A DNA stretch of 64,000 nt from Streptomyces canus (GTDB lineage: Bacteria; Actinomycetota; Actinomycetes; Streptomycetales; Streptomycetaceae), in NCBI RefSeq assembly GCF_030815415.1, contig NZ_JAUSWW010000001.1, positions 4,650,001 to 4,714,000 of the forward strand. Reading direction: 5' to 3'. The position numbers and the translations under genes are program-made. Positions 56,619 to 64,000 of the stretch are shown in pieces. Under the pieces are notes generated by a model, which was given only the letters and a program-made list of their open reading frames with translations, was not told the origin of the DNA and did not search any database. The stretch's first letter is position 1, and each line of letters starts with the position of its first letter.

Positions 56619-57692
56619 CTACTCCTGGCCCTCGCCGGTGATGAGCCGGGCGATCATCAGGGCCACCAGGATGATCGCGCCGTAGATGGCCTGGATCCAG
56701 AAGGACGACACCTGGGCCAGGGTGAGCAGGTTCTCCAGCATGCCCAGCAGCAGGACGCCCAGCAACGCCCCGGCCAGGGATCCCCGGCCGCCGCTCAGAC
56801 TGATGCCGCCGATGACGGCGGCCGCGAACACGGTGAAGATCAGGCCCTGTCCCTGATTGGCGTTGATCGCCCCGACCCGCCCGGCGATCACCAGGCCGGC
56901 CACCGCGGCCAGGGTCCCGCCGATGACCAGGACCCCCCAGGCCACCCGTTCGACCCGGATGCCCGCCGCCCGCGCCGCGGGTGCGTTGCCGCCCACCGCG
57001 TACACCGCGCGTCCCAGCCGGTGGTGGCGCAGCACCCACCCGGCGCCGGCGAAACAGGCGCCGGTCACCCACACGGAGACGGGGACGCCGAGCCAGGTGT
57101 CGGAGCCGAGAGCCAGGAACGCGGCGGGGGCGTCGAAGAGGGTCTTGCCGGACACCATGCCGACCAGGACTCCGCGCAGCACGATGTTCATCGCCAGGGT
57201 CACGATGAAACCGTTGAGCTGGAGCTTGACGATCAGCAGACCGTTCACGGCCCCGATCAGCGCCCCCGTGAGCGGAATGATCAGCAGGCCGCACCAGGTG
57301 GGCAGTTCGCTGCCGAACCCCGCCGAGACGGCCGGGATCACGGCCATGAAGCCGAGCGCCGGGGCGAGCCCCGCGATCGACTCCAGCGAGAGGTCCATCT
57401 TGCCGCTGATCAGGATCATCGCCTCGGCGAGCACCAGCAGTCCGAGCGCCGAGGAGGCGCTGAGCACGTTCAGCAGGTTGTCCCGCTCCAGGAAGCTCTC
57501 GTTGCTGACCGCGCCGATGACCAGCAGCAGGAGCACCGCGGGCAGCAGCGCCAGGTCGCGGACCCGGCCCAGGGCGATGGTGCGGACGGGACGGCGGACC
57601 GCGGTGCCCGGGCCGCCGCCGGGCGTCGGGCCGCCTTTCGCCGGGCCATGGGCCGGGCCGTCGGTCCGGCCGTTCGGCGCGGTGTCATTCAT
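56619..57692 (-). CDS. Sugar ABC transporter permease (RbsC-like)
   Basis: 357 residues with eight to ten membrane helices. The RbsC pattern is clear: SGKMDLSLESIAGLAPALG, GALIGAVNGLLIVKLQLNGF, TLAMNIVLRG, GGISLSGGRGSLAGALLG and QAIYGAIILVALMI. It lies at the 3' end of the operon, overlapping the ATPase gene by 8 bp. By context it imports L-fucose or a similar 6-deoxy sugar. Confidence 0.92.
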   Translation of the reverse strand: MNDTAPNGRTDGPAHGPAKGGPTPGGGPGTAVRRPVRTIALGRVRDLALLPAVLLLLVIGAVSNESFLERDNLLNVLSASSALGLLVLAEAMILISGKMDLSLESIAGLAPALGFMAVIPAVSAGFGSELPTWCGLLIIPLTGALIGAVNGLLIVKLQLNGFIVTLAMNIVLRGVLVGMVSGKTLFDAPAAFLALGSDTWLGVPVSVWVTGACFAGAGWVLRHHRLGRAVYAVGGNAPAARAAGIRVERVAWGVLVIGGTLAAVAGLVIAGRVGAINANQGQGLIFTVFAAAVIGGISLSGGRGSLAGALLGVLLLGMLENLLTLAQVSSFWIQAIYGAIILVALMIARLITGEGQE

Positions 57693-59235
57693 GGCCGGTG
57701 CCGACCCCTTCGATCGAGGCCACCAGCTCTTCGTCGGTCCATCCGACGGGGTACTCGGCGGCGAGAGAGCCGTTGAACATCACCAGGACGCGGTCACAGC
57801 TCCGCAGGTCCGCCGGCTCGTCCGAGACGACGAGTGCCGCCCGTCCCGCGGCCCTGGCCCGGTCGACGACCGCCAGCAGCGCCCGCTTGGACTGCACGTC
57901 GACACCCGCGGTCGGGTTGATGAGCACCAGTACCGCCGGGTCGGCGGCCAGCGCCCGGCCCATGACGACCTTCTGCTGATTGCCGCCCGACAGGTCCTTG
58001 ACCGGCTGGTCCGGGCCGTCCGTCGTGATGTCGAGACCCGTGATCGTCCGCCGGGCGAACGCGTCCCGGGCCGGGCGCGAGATCACGCCGAGGCGCCCCA
58101 GCCGGTCCATGATGCTCAGCGAGGCGTTCTCGGCCACCGACAGGTCCGGTACAAGCCCTTCATGGTGCCGGTCGCGCGGGACACAGCCCACGCCCGCCGC
58201 GAGCGCCGAGGGGACGCTGCCCGGCCGCGTCGGACGGCCGAGGACCTCGATCCGCCCGCTGTCGGGCCGGTACAGCCCGGCCAGCGCCTCGGCGACCTGG
58301 TGGCTCCCGGAGCCCGCGAGCCCGGCCAGCCCCACCGTCTCGCCGGACCGGACGGTGAAGCTGACGTCCGTGAAGTGCGGGCCGCTCAACTGGTCCACCC
58401 GTACGGCGACGGGCGCGTCCGCCGCCCGCGACCGGACCGTGCCGGAGCCGGGGACCGCAGCCGTGCCCCGCCCTCCGGTCATCGCCTCGATGAGTTCGGT
58501 CCTGCCCAGCTCGCCCACGGGCGCCGTGGTGATCCAGCGGGCGTCGCGGAAGACGGTGACGGCCTGGCAGACGGCGTAGACCTCCTCCAGATGGTGGGAG
58601 ATGTAGAGGAAGGTGATCCCGGCCCGCTGCAACTGCCGGACATGGGTGAACAGGCGGTCGATCGCCCGGCTGTCCAGCTGGGCGGTCGGCTCGTCCAGAA
58701 TGATGAACCGGGTGCCGCGGGAGATCGCCCTGGCGATCTCGACCATCTTGGCGTCCTCGACGGTGAGCCTGCCGGCCGGCACGTTCTCGTCGACCTCCAC
58801 GCCCCATTCGCCCAGCAGTTCGCGGGCCGCCGCGCGCATCCGCCGCCAGCTGATCACCTGGCCGCGGACCGTAGGCTGCCGGTTGACGTACAGGTTCTCG
58901 GCGACCGTGAGATCGGGGATGATCGTCGACTGCTGGTAGACGCAGGCGACCCGCCGCTGCCACGCCTCGCGGTCCGCCGGGGCGGGCGCGGGTTCGCCGT
59001 CGAACAGGACGACGCCGCGGTCGGGCCGCTGCATGCCGGTCAGGATGGCCACCAGGGTGGACTTGCCGGCCCCGTTGCGGCCGACCAGGGCGTGCGACTC
59101 ACCGGCCCGGACGGTGATCCCCGCATCGTCCAGGGCCACGGTGGGCCCGTAACGCTTGTGGATCCCGTGAGCCTCGGCCACCGCGCGGCGGCCGGTGCCC
59201 TCGGCGCGGGGGTCGGTCGGTGGCGTCCGGTTCAT
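57685..59235 (-). CDS. Sugar ABC transporter ATP-binding protein (RbsA-like, tandem)
   Basis: 516 residues with two ATPase halves. Half one has Walker A GRNGAGKSTL and Walker B FIILDEPTAQLD; half two has the signature KDLSGGNQQKVVMGRALA and Walker B VLVLINPTAGVD, with a degenerate P-loop GLAGSGSHQVAEAL, as in RbsA. It energises the permease at 56619. The start is ATG 59235. In its operon, it follows the binding-protein gene by 46 bp. Confidence 0.93.
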   Translation of the reverse strand: MNRTPPTDPRAEGTGRRAVAEAHGIHKRYGPTVALDDAGITVRAGESHALVGRNGAGKSTLVAILTGMQRPDRGVVLFDGEPAPAPADREAWQRRVACVYQQSTIIPDLTVAENLYVNRQPTVRGQVISWRRMRAAARELLGEWGVEVDENVPAGRLTVEDAKMVEIARAISRGTRFIILDEPTAQLDSRAIDRLFTHVRQLQRAGITFLYISHHLEEVYAVCQAVTVFRDARWITTAPVGELGRTELIEAMTGGRGTAAVPGSGTVRSRAADAPVAVRVDQLSGPHFTDVSFTVRSGETVGLAGLAGSGSHQVAEALAGLYRPDSGRIEVLGRPTRPGSVPSALAAGVGCVPRDRHHEGLVPDLSVAENASLSIMDRLGRLGVISRPARDAFARRTITGLDITTDGPDQPVKDLSGGNQQKVVMGRALAADPAVLVLINPTAGVDVQSKRALLAVVDRARAAGRAALVVSDEPADLRSCDRVLVMFNGSLAAEYPVGWTDEELVASIEGVGTGHE

Positions 59236-59281
59236 CGCGGTCTCGCTTTCCTGGGGGCCCGGACAGGCGGTCTCCCGGGGG

Positions 59282-60325
59282 TCAGGAGTTCTTGCCGATC
59301 CGGTTGCCCCACAGGGAGGCGTCGTCGACGTTGTCCTCGGTCACCAGCGGTGCCGGGAGCTGGTCCTCCAGGATTCCGCCGGGCAGCCGGACGACGGTGC
59401 TGTCGTGGTCGGTCGGGCCCGGGCGGAAGGTCTCGCCCTCCATCGCCCGCTTGATGTAGTACATGCCGTACTTGGCGTACTGGTCGGCGGGCTGGGAGAC
59501 GGTCGCATCGATCTGTCCCTTGCGGATCGCGTCCAGCTCCTGCGGGATGCCGTCGTTGGAGACGATCACGATGTGCTTGGGATCACCGGCCGCCACCAGC
59601 GCGTTGTGCCGTCGCAGTGTGCTCAGCGTGGGGGCCAGATACACGCCGCCGGCCTGCATGTAGATGCCCTTGATGTCGGGGTGCGCTGTGTACAGCGCCT
59701 CCAGACCGGCCGCCGCCCTTTCCGCCTTCCAGCCGGCGGGAATGTCCAGCACCTTGATGCCCGGGTAGTTCTTCTTGACGCACGCGCTGAACGCCTCCGA
59801 CCGGTCCCGCCCGTTGACGGATGCCAGGTCGCCCTGGATCTGTACGACCTTGCCCGTCTTCACCGCGTCACCGATCTGCCGGCACGCCTTCTCCCCGTAG
59901 GCCCGGTTGTCCGCCCGGACCACCATGGCGACCTTGCCCTTGTCCGGCGCCACGTCGACGGCGACGACCGGGACGTCCTTGCGCTGCGCCGCGTTCAGCC
60001 CGGCGACGATCGCCGCGGAGTCCAGCGGCGAGACCACCAGGCCCTTCACGTCTTGGGCGAGCAGGTTCTGGATGTCGGTGATCTGTTTGCTCGGGTCGGA
60101 GTCGGAGTTCACCGTCTGCAGCACACGGACGTCCTGGGCGGCGGCCTGCTCGGGGATGTAGGAGTCGTACGCCTCCCAGAACGGTGAGGTGAGCAGCGGC
60201 AGGACCACTCCCACCTGGCCCGAGGCGGAGTCGGTGGTGCTGCTCGTGCCCCCACCGCAAGCGGTGACGGCCGACCCGCAGCAGAGTGCGAGGGCTGTTC
60301 CGACAGCGGCGATGCGTCGCTTCAT
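59282..60325 (-). CDS. Sugar ABC transporter substrate-binding lipoprotein (RbsB-like)
   Basis: 347 residues. A signal peptide ends in a lipobox, AVTACGGG, with Cys about residue 23. The mature protein is a type I periplasmic-binding fold: VVLPLLTSPFWEAY, LAQDVKGLVVSPLDSAAIV, NSDSDPSKQITDIQNLL, VVAVDVAPDKGKVAMVVRADN and NRAYGEKACRQIG. It delivers the sugar to the permease outside the membrane. GGAG lies about 9 bases before the ATG. The upstream spacer (60326-60427) contains the tandem repeat. Confidence 0.93.
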   Translation of the reverse strand: MKRRIAAVGTALALCCGSAVTACGGGTSSTTDSASGQVGVVLPLLTSPFWEAYDSYIPEQAAAQDVRVLQTVNSDSDPSKQITDIQNLLAQDVKGLVVSPLDSAAIVAGLNAAQRKDVPVVAVDVAPDKGKVAMVVRADNRAYGEKACRQIGDAVKTGKVVQIQGDLASVNGRDRSEAFSACVKKNYPGIKVLDIPAGWKAERAAAGLEALYTAHPDIKGIYMQAGGVYLAPTLSTLRRHNALVAAGDPKHIVIVSNDGIPQELDAIRKGQIDATVSQPADQYAKYGMYYIKRAMEGETFRPGPTDHDSTVVRLPGGILEDQLPAPLVTEDNVDDASLWGNRIGKNS

Positions 60326-60362
60326 GGTGCTCGGCTCCGAGTAGGTGGCCAGTGGCCGGTCG

Positions 60363-60426
60363 GTCGGTCAGTCAGTGGGTCAGTGGGTCAGTGGGTCAGT
60401 GGAGGGTCGTGTCAGTGGAAGGTCGT
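60363..60426 (-). repeat. 8-bp tandem repeat (VNTR) in the sugar-operon spacer
   Basis: GTCAGTGG occurs four times in a row on the + strand (60371-60402), with a partial copy before it, followed by two copies of GGTCGTGTCA (about 60405 and 60421 area). It lies between the SDR gene stop and the binding-protein start, so copy number changes could alter spacing or message structure upstream of the transporter genes. Confidence 0.85.
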
Positions 60427-60427
60427 G

Positions 60428-61189
60428 TCATTGGAAAGAGTCCGGATGTCGGCGGATGCCCTGGATCCCTCCGTCCACGGCGAGTGCCGTCCCGGTGGTG
60501 GCGCCGGCCAGCGGCCCGGCGAGATACGCGATGGCGTCCGCGACCTCCTGGGCGGTGACCAGGCGGCCGGTGGGCTGGCGGGCGATGAGAGCGGCGCGTT
60601 CGGCCTCCGGGTCGTCGGAGTGTTCGAGCAGCCGGCGCACCCAGGGGGTGTCCACGGTGCCCGGGGTGACGCAGTTGACCCGGACGCCCTCGCCGATGTG
60701 GTCGGCGGCCATCGCCAGGGTCAGCGCGAGCACCGCGCCCTTGCTCGCCGCGTACAGCGCCCGCTGCGGCAACCCGGCCAGTGCCACGACCGAGCAGGTG
60801 TTGACGATGGCCGCGCTGGGGGACCGGCGCAGATACGGCAGTGCCGCCCGGCTGGTGCGGACGATGCCGAGCACGTTGACGTCCAGCACGTGGTGCCATT
60901 CGTCGTCCGGGTTGTCCTCGACGGTGCCCTGGGCGCCGATCCCGGCGTTGTTGACCAGCACATCCAGGCCTCCGAACAGGTTCGCCACCCGGCTCACCGC
61001 GTCGGCCACCGACCCGGCGTCCCCGACATCGGCCTGGACCGGGTGCAGCCACGCGGGCCCCGGAACCCGGTCGAGCACCGCCACCCGGCACCCCCGCGCG
61101 GCCAGGGTCTCGGCGGTGGCCAGGCCGATCCCGGACGCACCGCCGGTGACGACCGCGGCCAGCCCCCGGAACTCCTCCCCGGTGTTCAT
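60428..61189 (-). CDS. SDR family dehydrogenase (probable 2-keto-3-deoxy-L-fuconate dehydrogenase)
   Basis: 253 residues, Rossmann fold: AVVTGGASGIGLATAETLA (TGxxxGIG), VLVNNAGIGAQG (NNAG), the catalytic Ser in NTCSVVALAG, and YAASKGAV (YxxxK). The ATG overlaps the dehydratase TGA (ATGA). In the Xanthomonas L-fucose pathway an SDR oxidises 2-keto-3-deoxy-L-fuconate made by L-fuconate dehydratase; the same pairing here supports that role, though L-fucose dehydrogenase is an alternative. Confidence 0.85.
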   Translation of the reverse strand: MNTGEEFRGLAAVVTGGASGIGLATAETLAARGCRVAVLDRVPGPAWLHPVQADVGDAGSVADAVSRVANLFGGLDVLVNNAGIGAQGTVEDNPDDEWHHVLDVNVLGIVRTSRAALPYLRRSPSAAIVNTCSVVALAGLPQRALYAASKGAVLALTLAMAADHIGEGVRVNCVTPGTVDTPWVRRLLEHSDDPEAERAALIARQPTGRLVTAQEVADAIAYLAGPLAGATTGTALAVDGGIQGIRRHPDSFQ

Positions 61190-62538
61190 GCCGGAGCTCC
61201 CTCGGCCGGGGGCGGGCCGTACGGGACCTGCCAGGCGGCGCCGCCGGGGAACGCGTACGCGGCGAGCGACTCGGGCCGCATCGCCGAGCTGAAGCCGGGG
61301 GCGGTCGGCGCCGCGTACCGCCCCCGGACGATCACGGCCGGGTCGAGGAAGTGCTCGTGCAGATGATCCACGTACTCGATGACCCGGTCCTGAACGGTGC
61401 CGGAGACCGCCACACAGTCGAACATCGCCAGATGCTGCACGAGCTCGCACAGTCCCACCCCGCCCGCGTGCGGGCACACGGGGACCCCGAACTTGGCGGC
61501 GAGCAGGAGGATCGCCAGGTTCTCGTTGACTCCCCCGACCCGGCAGGCGTCCAGCTGCAGAAAGTCGATCGCGTCCGCCTGGAGCAGCTGCTTGAACATC
61601 ACGCGGTTGTGCACATGTTCGCCCGTCGCCACCGGCACCGGCGCCACGTCCCGGCGGATCTTCGCGAGACCGAGAATGTCGTCCGGGCTGGTCGGCTCCT
61701 CGATCCAGTACGGGTCGAACTCCGCCAGCCGCCGGACCCATCCGACCGCCTCCTCGACCCCCCAGCGCTGATTGGCGTCCAGCGCCATCCGCACCCCGGG
61801 GCCGATCGCCGCCCGCGCGGTACGGCACCGGCGCACATCGTCGGCCAGGTCGGCGCCGACCTTGAGCTTGATCTGCCGGAACCCGCTGTCCACGGCCTTC
61901 CGGGCCAGCCGGGCGACCTTGCTGTCCGGGTAACCGAGCCAGCCGGGGGACGTGGCATACGCCGGATACCCCTCGGCGAGCAGCCGCGCCTCCCGCTCCT
62001 CCATCCCGCCCCGCGCCCGCCGCAGAATCCCCAGCGCCTCATTGGGGGTCAGCGCGTCCTCCAGATAGCGGAAGTCGATCAACTCGACCACCTGCTCGGG
62101 CGCCAGGTCGGCCAGCAGCTTCCACAGCGGCTTCCGCTCCCGCTTCGCGTACAGATCCCATACGGCGTTCACCACGGCCCCGATGGCCATGTGCACCACG
62201 CCCTTCTCCGGCCCCAGCCAGCGCAGCTGGCTGTCCCCGACGAGCGAGCGGCAGAACCCTCCGAGGTCGGACAGCACCTCTCCCAGCCGCAGCCCCACCA
62301 CATAGGGGCGCAGCGCCTTGATCGCCGCCACCTCGACCTCGTTGCCCCGGCCGATGGTGAAGCAGAACCCGTGCCCCTCCAGCCCGTCCCCGGCATCGGT
62401 CCGGATGATCACATACGCCGCCGAATAGTCCGGGTCGGGATTCATCGCGTCCGACCCCTCGAGCCGACGCGACGTGGGAAACCGGATGTCGTAGGCGTCC
62501 AGCGCCGTGATCCGCCCCCGCGCCGGGTGGGGGCTCAT
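61186..62538 (-). CDS. L-fuconate dehydratase-like enolase superfamily enzyme
   Basis: 450 residues. The enolase-superfamily barrel shows FRQIKLKVGADLADDVRRC (KxK general base), MALDANQRWGVEEAVGWV (metal Asp), YWIEEPTSPDDIL (metal Glu), VPVATGEHVHNRVMF and CPHAGGVGLCELVQH (catalytic His). This set, notably the KLKVGADLxDD and EEPTSPDD motifs, matches L-fuconate dehydratase (FucD) of Xanthomonas, which makes 2-keto-3-deoxy-L-fuconate. It is first in the operon. ATG 62538 begins the family sequence; the frame is open further upstream. Confidence 0.88.
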   Translation of the reverse strand: MSPHPARGRITALDAYDIRFPTSRRLEGSDAMNPDPDYSAAYVIIRTDAGDGLEGHGFCFTIGRGNEVEVAAIKALRPYVVGLRLGEVLSDLGGFCRSLVGDSQLRWLGPEKGVVHMAIGAVVNAVWDLYAKRERKPLWKLLADLAPEQVVELIDFRYLEDALTPNEALGILRRARGGMEEREARLLAEGYPAYATSPGWLGYPDSKVARLARKAVDSGFRQIKLKVGADLADDVRRCRTARAAIGPGVRMALDANQRWGVEEAVGWVRRLAEFDPYWIEEPTSPDDILGLAKIRRDVAPVPVATGEHVHNRVMFKQLLQADAIDFLQLDACRVGGVNENLAILLLAAKFGVPVCPHAGGVGLCELVQHLAMFDCVAVSGTVQDRVIEYVDHLHEHFLDPAVIVRGRYAAPTAPGFSSAMRPESLAAYAFPGGAAWQVPYGPPPAEGAPA

Positions 62539-62891
62539 GGCAGGCGGCTCATCGACGTCATCGGGGACTCCACAGAATCGGGTCTGACGGCAAACTCGGT
62601 ACCCAAATGACTGTATATCGCCCAAAAGCCACGACCGCCTATCGGAGACCTGTGTCTCGGGCGGCTTGGACCGCACTGCAACGATGCCTGCCGGGAGCCG
62701 GCGAACCGGGTGCCCGCATGGACAGTTCGCGACAGGGCAACAGAAACCGCTGCCGGTATCCCGCGCTACGCCGTCCACAGGCATCCGCGCTCTCCTTGCG
62801 CTCCAGGTTTTCGGGTGCACGAGCCCCGATAGCATCGACTGCGACAACGGGGGCAGCAGACTCGATCAACCCAGGGGACGGGCCGGCGATT
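62539..62891. other. Intergenic region between the sugar operon and the repeat-containing gene
   Basis: 353 bp. It should hold the divergent promoters of the dehydratase operon and the next gene. A short stretch near 62600-62640 (AATGACTGTATATCG) has lower GC than the surroundings. The rest is open in several frames but shows no recognisable family sequence. No clear terminator or operator seen. Confidence 0.5.
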
Positions 62892-64000
62892 ATGGGTGGG
62901 GCAGCGCGGCTGCGGGTACCAGTGGGCGCGGACTCGGAGCGGTGGGTCACACGCGCCGGCTGCCGTCGCGTCCTGTTCATCGTGCACAACGTCACGTCCG
63001 CGACCCGCCTGCTGGATGTGCTCCCCCTGTTCCACAGCGACGTTCGCGTACAGCTGCTCGCCACCTGCACAGGTTCGTCTCCGTTTCTGGCCGGAGTGCC
63101 CGAGTTGCTGGCGCAGGCAGGGCTGCCGGTACTCCCTTGGGAACAAGCCAAGGACATGACGTTCGACTTGGCGGTGGCGGCGAGCTACGGCGGTGAACTA
63201 GGCGCGATACAAGCGAAATTGACCGTTTTGTCACATGGTGTCGGTTATAATAAGAAGCTGGCAACGCCGAACGCCGAACGCCGAACGCCGAACGCCGAAC
63301 GCCGAACGCCGAACGCCGGTCTTCGGATTGTCGCCGGAGTGGCTCCTGGAGAACGGGCGTCCACTCGCCACCGCCACCGTCCTGTCGCACCCCGAACAGC
63401 TGGAGAGGCTGCATGCGTCCTGCCCGGAGGCAGCGCCTACCGCGGTGCTTGCCGGGGATCCGTGTTACGACCGTATCCTTGCCGCTCTCCCCCAGCGCGA
63501 CCGCTTCCGCCGCGCCCTGGGCGTGGCACCGGGGCAGCGGCTGATTGTCGTCAGCTCGACCTGGTCGTCACGGTCTCTCTTCGGCGGCAGCACCCTCACA
63601 GGAGAGGCCGAAGCACCCGCCACGGATGATCTGTTGCCCTGGCTGCTGTCACGACTGGCCACGGAACTGCCCGCCGACGAGTACCGGACCACCGCCGTCC
63701 TGCATCCGAACATCTGGCACGGCCACGGCCCCGGACAGGTTCGAGCCTGGCTGGACAGCGCGCGGCGAGCCGGTCTGGACGCGATCTCGCCGCTCGAAGG
63801 GTGGAGACAGGCCCTGATCGCGGCCGACTGCGTGCTGGGCGACCACTCCAGCGTCACCTACTACGCGGCGTCCATCGGCATTCCTGTCCTCCTCGGCGCT
63901 TTTCCCCAGGAGGACCTCGACCCGCTCTCCCCGGTAGCCACCCTCGGGCGTACGGCGCCCCGCCTTCTGCGCCACGGCAGTCTGCGGGACCAGATCGATC
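62892..64000 (+). CDS. CDP-glycerol glycerophosphotransferase-like protein, reading frame broken in a heptamer repeat; runs off the window
   Basis: The N-terminal part begins MGGAARLRVPVGADSERWVT and includes VLFIVHNVTSATRLLDVLP and LTVLSHGVGYNKKLATP, then enters the repeat at 63264-63318. In that frame translation then leaves family-like sequence and stops at 63629 (about 245 residues). In the +1 frame from 63322 a fitting C-terminal half continues to the window end: FGLSPEWLLENGRPLA, AVLAGDPCYDRILAALPQR, VLHPNIWHGHGPGQVRAWLD, ALIAADCVLGDHSSVTYYA and IPVLLGAFP, with the GDHSSV loop of GT-B glycerophosphotransferases. Deleting one 7-bp unit would join them as ...RRTPVFGLSPEW. It is either phase-variable, a frameshift pseudogene, or an assembly error. 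Confidence 0.7.
63264..63318 (+). repeat. Heptanucleotide tandem repeat (ACGCCGA x7 plus partial)
   Basis: Seven exact ACGCCGA units (63264-63312) and a partial eighth, ACGCCG (63313-63318). Three units encode the 7-residue period TPNAERR. Since the unit is 7 bp, each gain or loss shifts the frame by one base. No stop is made in the repeat in the entering frame. Upstream and downstream coding frames differ by +1. Confidence 0.95.

Noticed and set aside
62607..62891. N-terminal extension of the repeat-containing gene from 62607
   Set aside because: The extension is Arg/Ala-rich and shows no family sequence; ATG 62892 immediately precedes the conserved part.
63319..63629. Continuation of the N-terminal frame past the heptamer repeat as a genuine C-terminal domain
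   Set aside because: After the repeat this frame becomes Arg/Pro/Ala-rich without family sequence, whereas the +1 frame continues with clear motifs to the window end.

Overview
The window looks like a stretch of the conserved core of a Streptomyces chromosome. The GC content is very high, third codon positions are almost all G or C, GTG starts are common, and the gene order from panC through folP-folB-folK, folE, ftsH, hpt, tilS, dacB and ppa to tipA and the zinc-independent ribosomal-protein cluster is the order I know from Streptomyces coelicolor. No tRNA, rRNA, CRISPR array, complete insertion sequence or prophage gene was found. The right-hand 8 kb (about 56.6-64 kb) looks more like accessory DNA.

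Layout. 0-6.5 kb: start of panC, a DUF2520 protein, a threonine-aldolase-like enzyme, an ArsR-type regulator, a TmrB-like ATPase and a two-component system. 6.5-15.4 kb: a MidA/NDUFAF7-type methyltransferase facing an orphan NuoD-like protein, two PH-domain membrane proteins, a coiled-coil protein, a membrane-anchored esterase and a LysX/MprF-type protein. 15.4-26.9 kb: housekeeping block (folate synthesis, ftsH, hpt, tilS, a zincin, dacB, ppa). 27-38.5 kb: ThrE-like exporter, DedA protein with a Q/Y-rich tail, YbjQ, tipA with its MerR-type promoter, ClC channel, Asp-box lipoprotein, a PadR-controlled DrrAB-like exporter, aldehyde dehydrogenase. 38.6-40.7 kb: an AbaA/WhiJ-type regulatory trio (XRE/DUF5753, RsbW-like ATPase, DUF397). 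40.9-43.4 kb: the zinc-free ribosomal-protein paralogue cluster around a probable Zur operator. 43.4-56.5 kb: lipoproteins, a MITE-like inverted repeat, DUF2786, LysE, a Clp-N regulator with twin operators, a second PolA-like polymerase, an AfsR/SARP-type regulator, a glycosyltransferase, DUF3052 and a PAS-GAF-SpoIIE-HATPase phosphatase. 56.6-62.5 kb: an operon resembling L-fucose uptake and non-phosphorylating breakdown. 62.9 kb to the end: a glycerophosphotransferase-like gene whose frame is broken inside a heptanucleotide tandem repeat.

Main points for a second look: (1) the heptamer repeat at 63264-63318, where loss of one 7-bp unit would join two halves of one protein, which suggests an ON/OFF phase-variable gene; (2) a roughly 30-bp compound motif placed in opposite orientation in front of two genes of the AbaA/WhiJ trio; (3) an orphan NuoD-like protein that has lost the quinone-site tyrosine but keeps the arginine that the neighbouring MidA-type enzyme family methylates; (4) twin perfect palindromes built into the -35 and -10 of a promoter that appears to give a leaderless mRNA; (5) a 214-bp element whose terminal repeats supply the stop codons of both flanking genes. 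All assignments come from reading the sequence and from recalled family knowledge; no database search was run.
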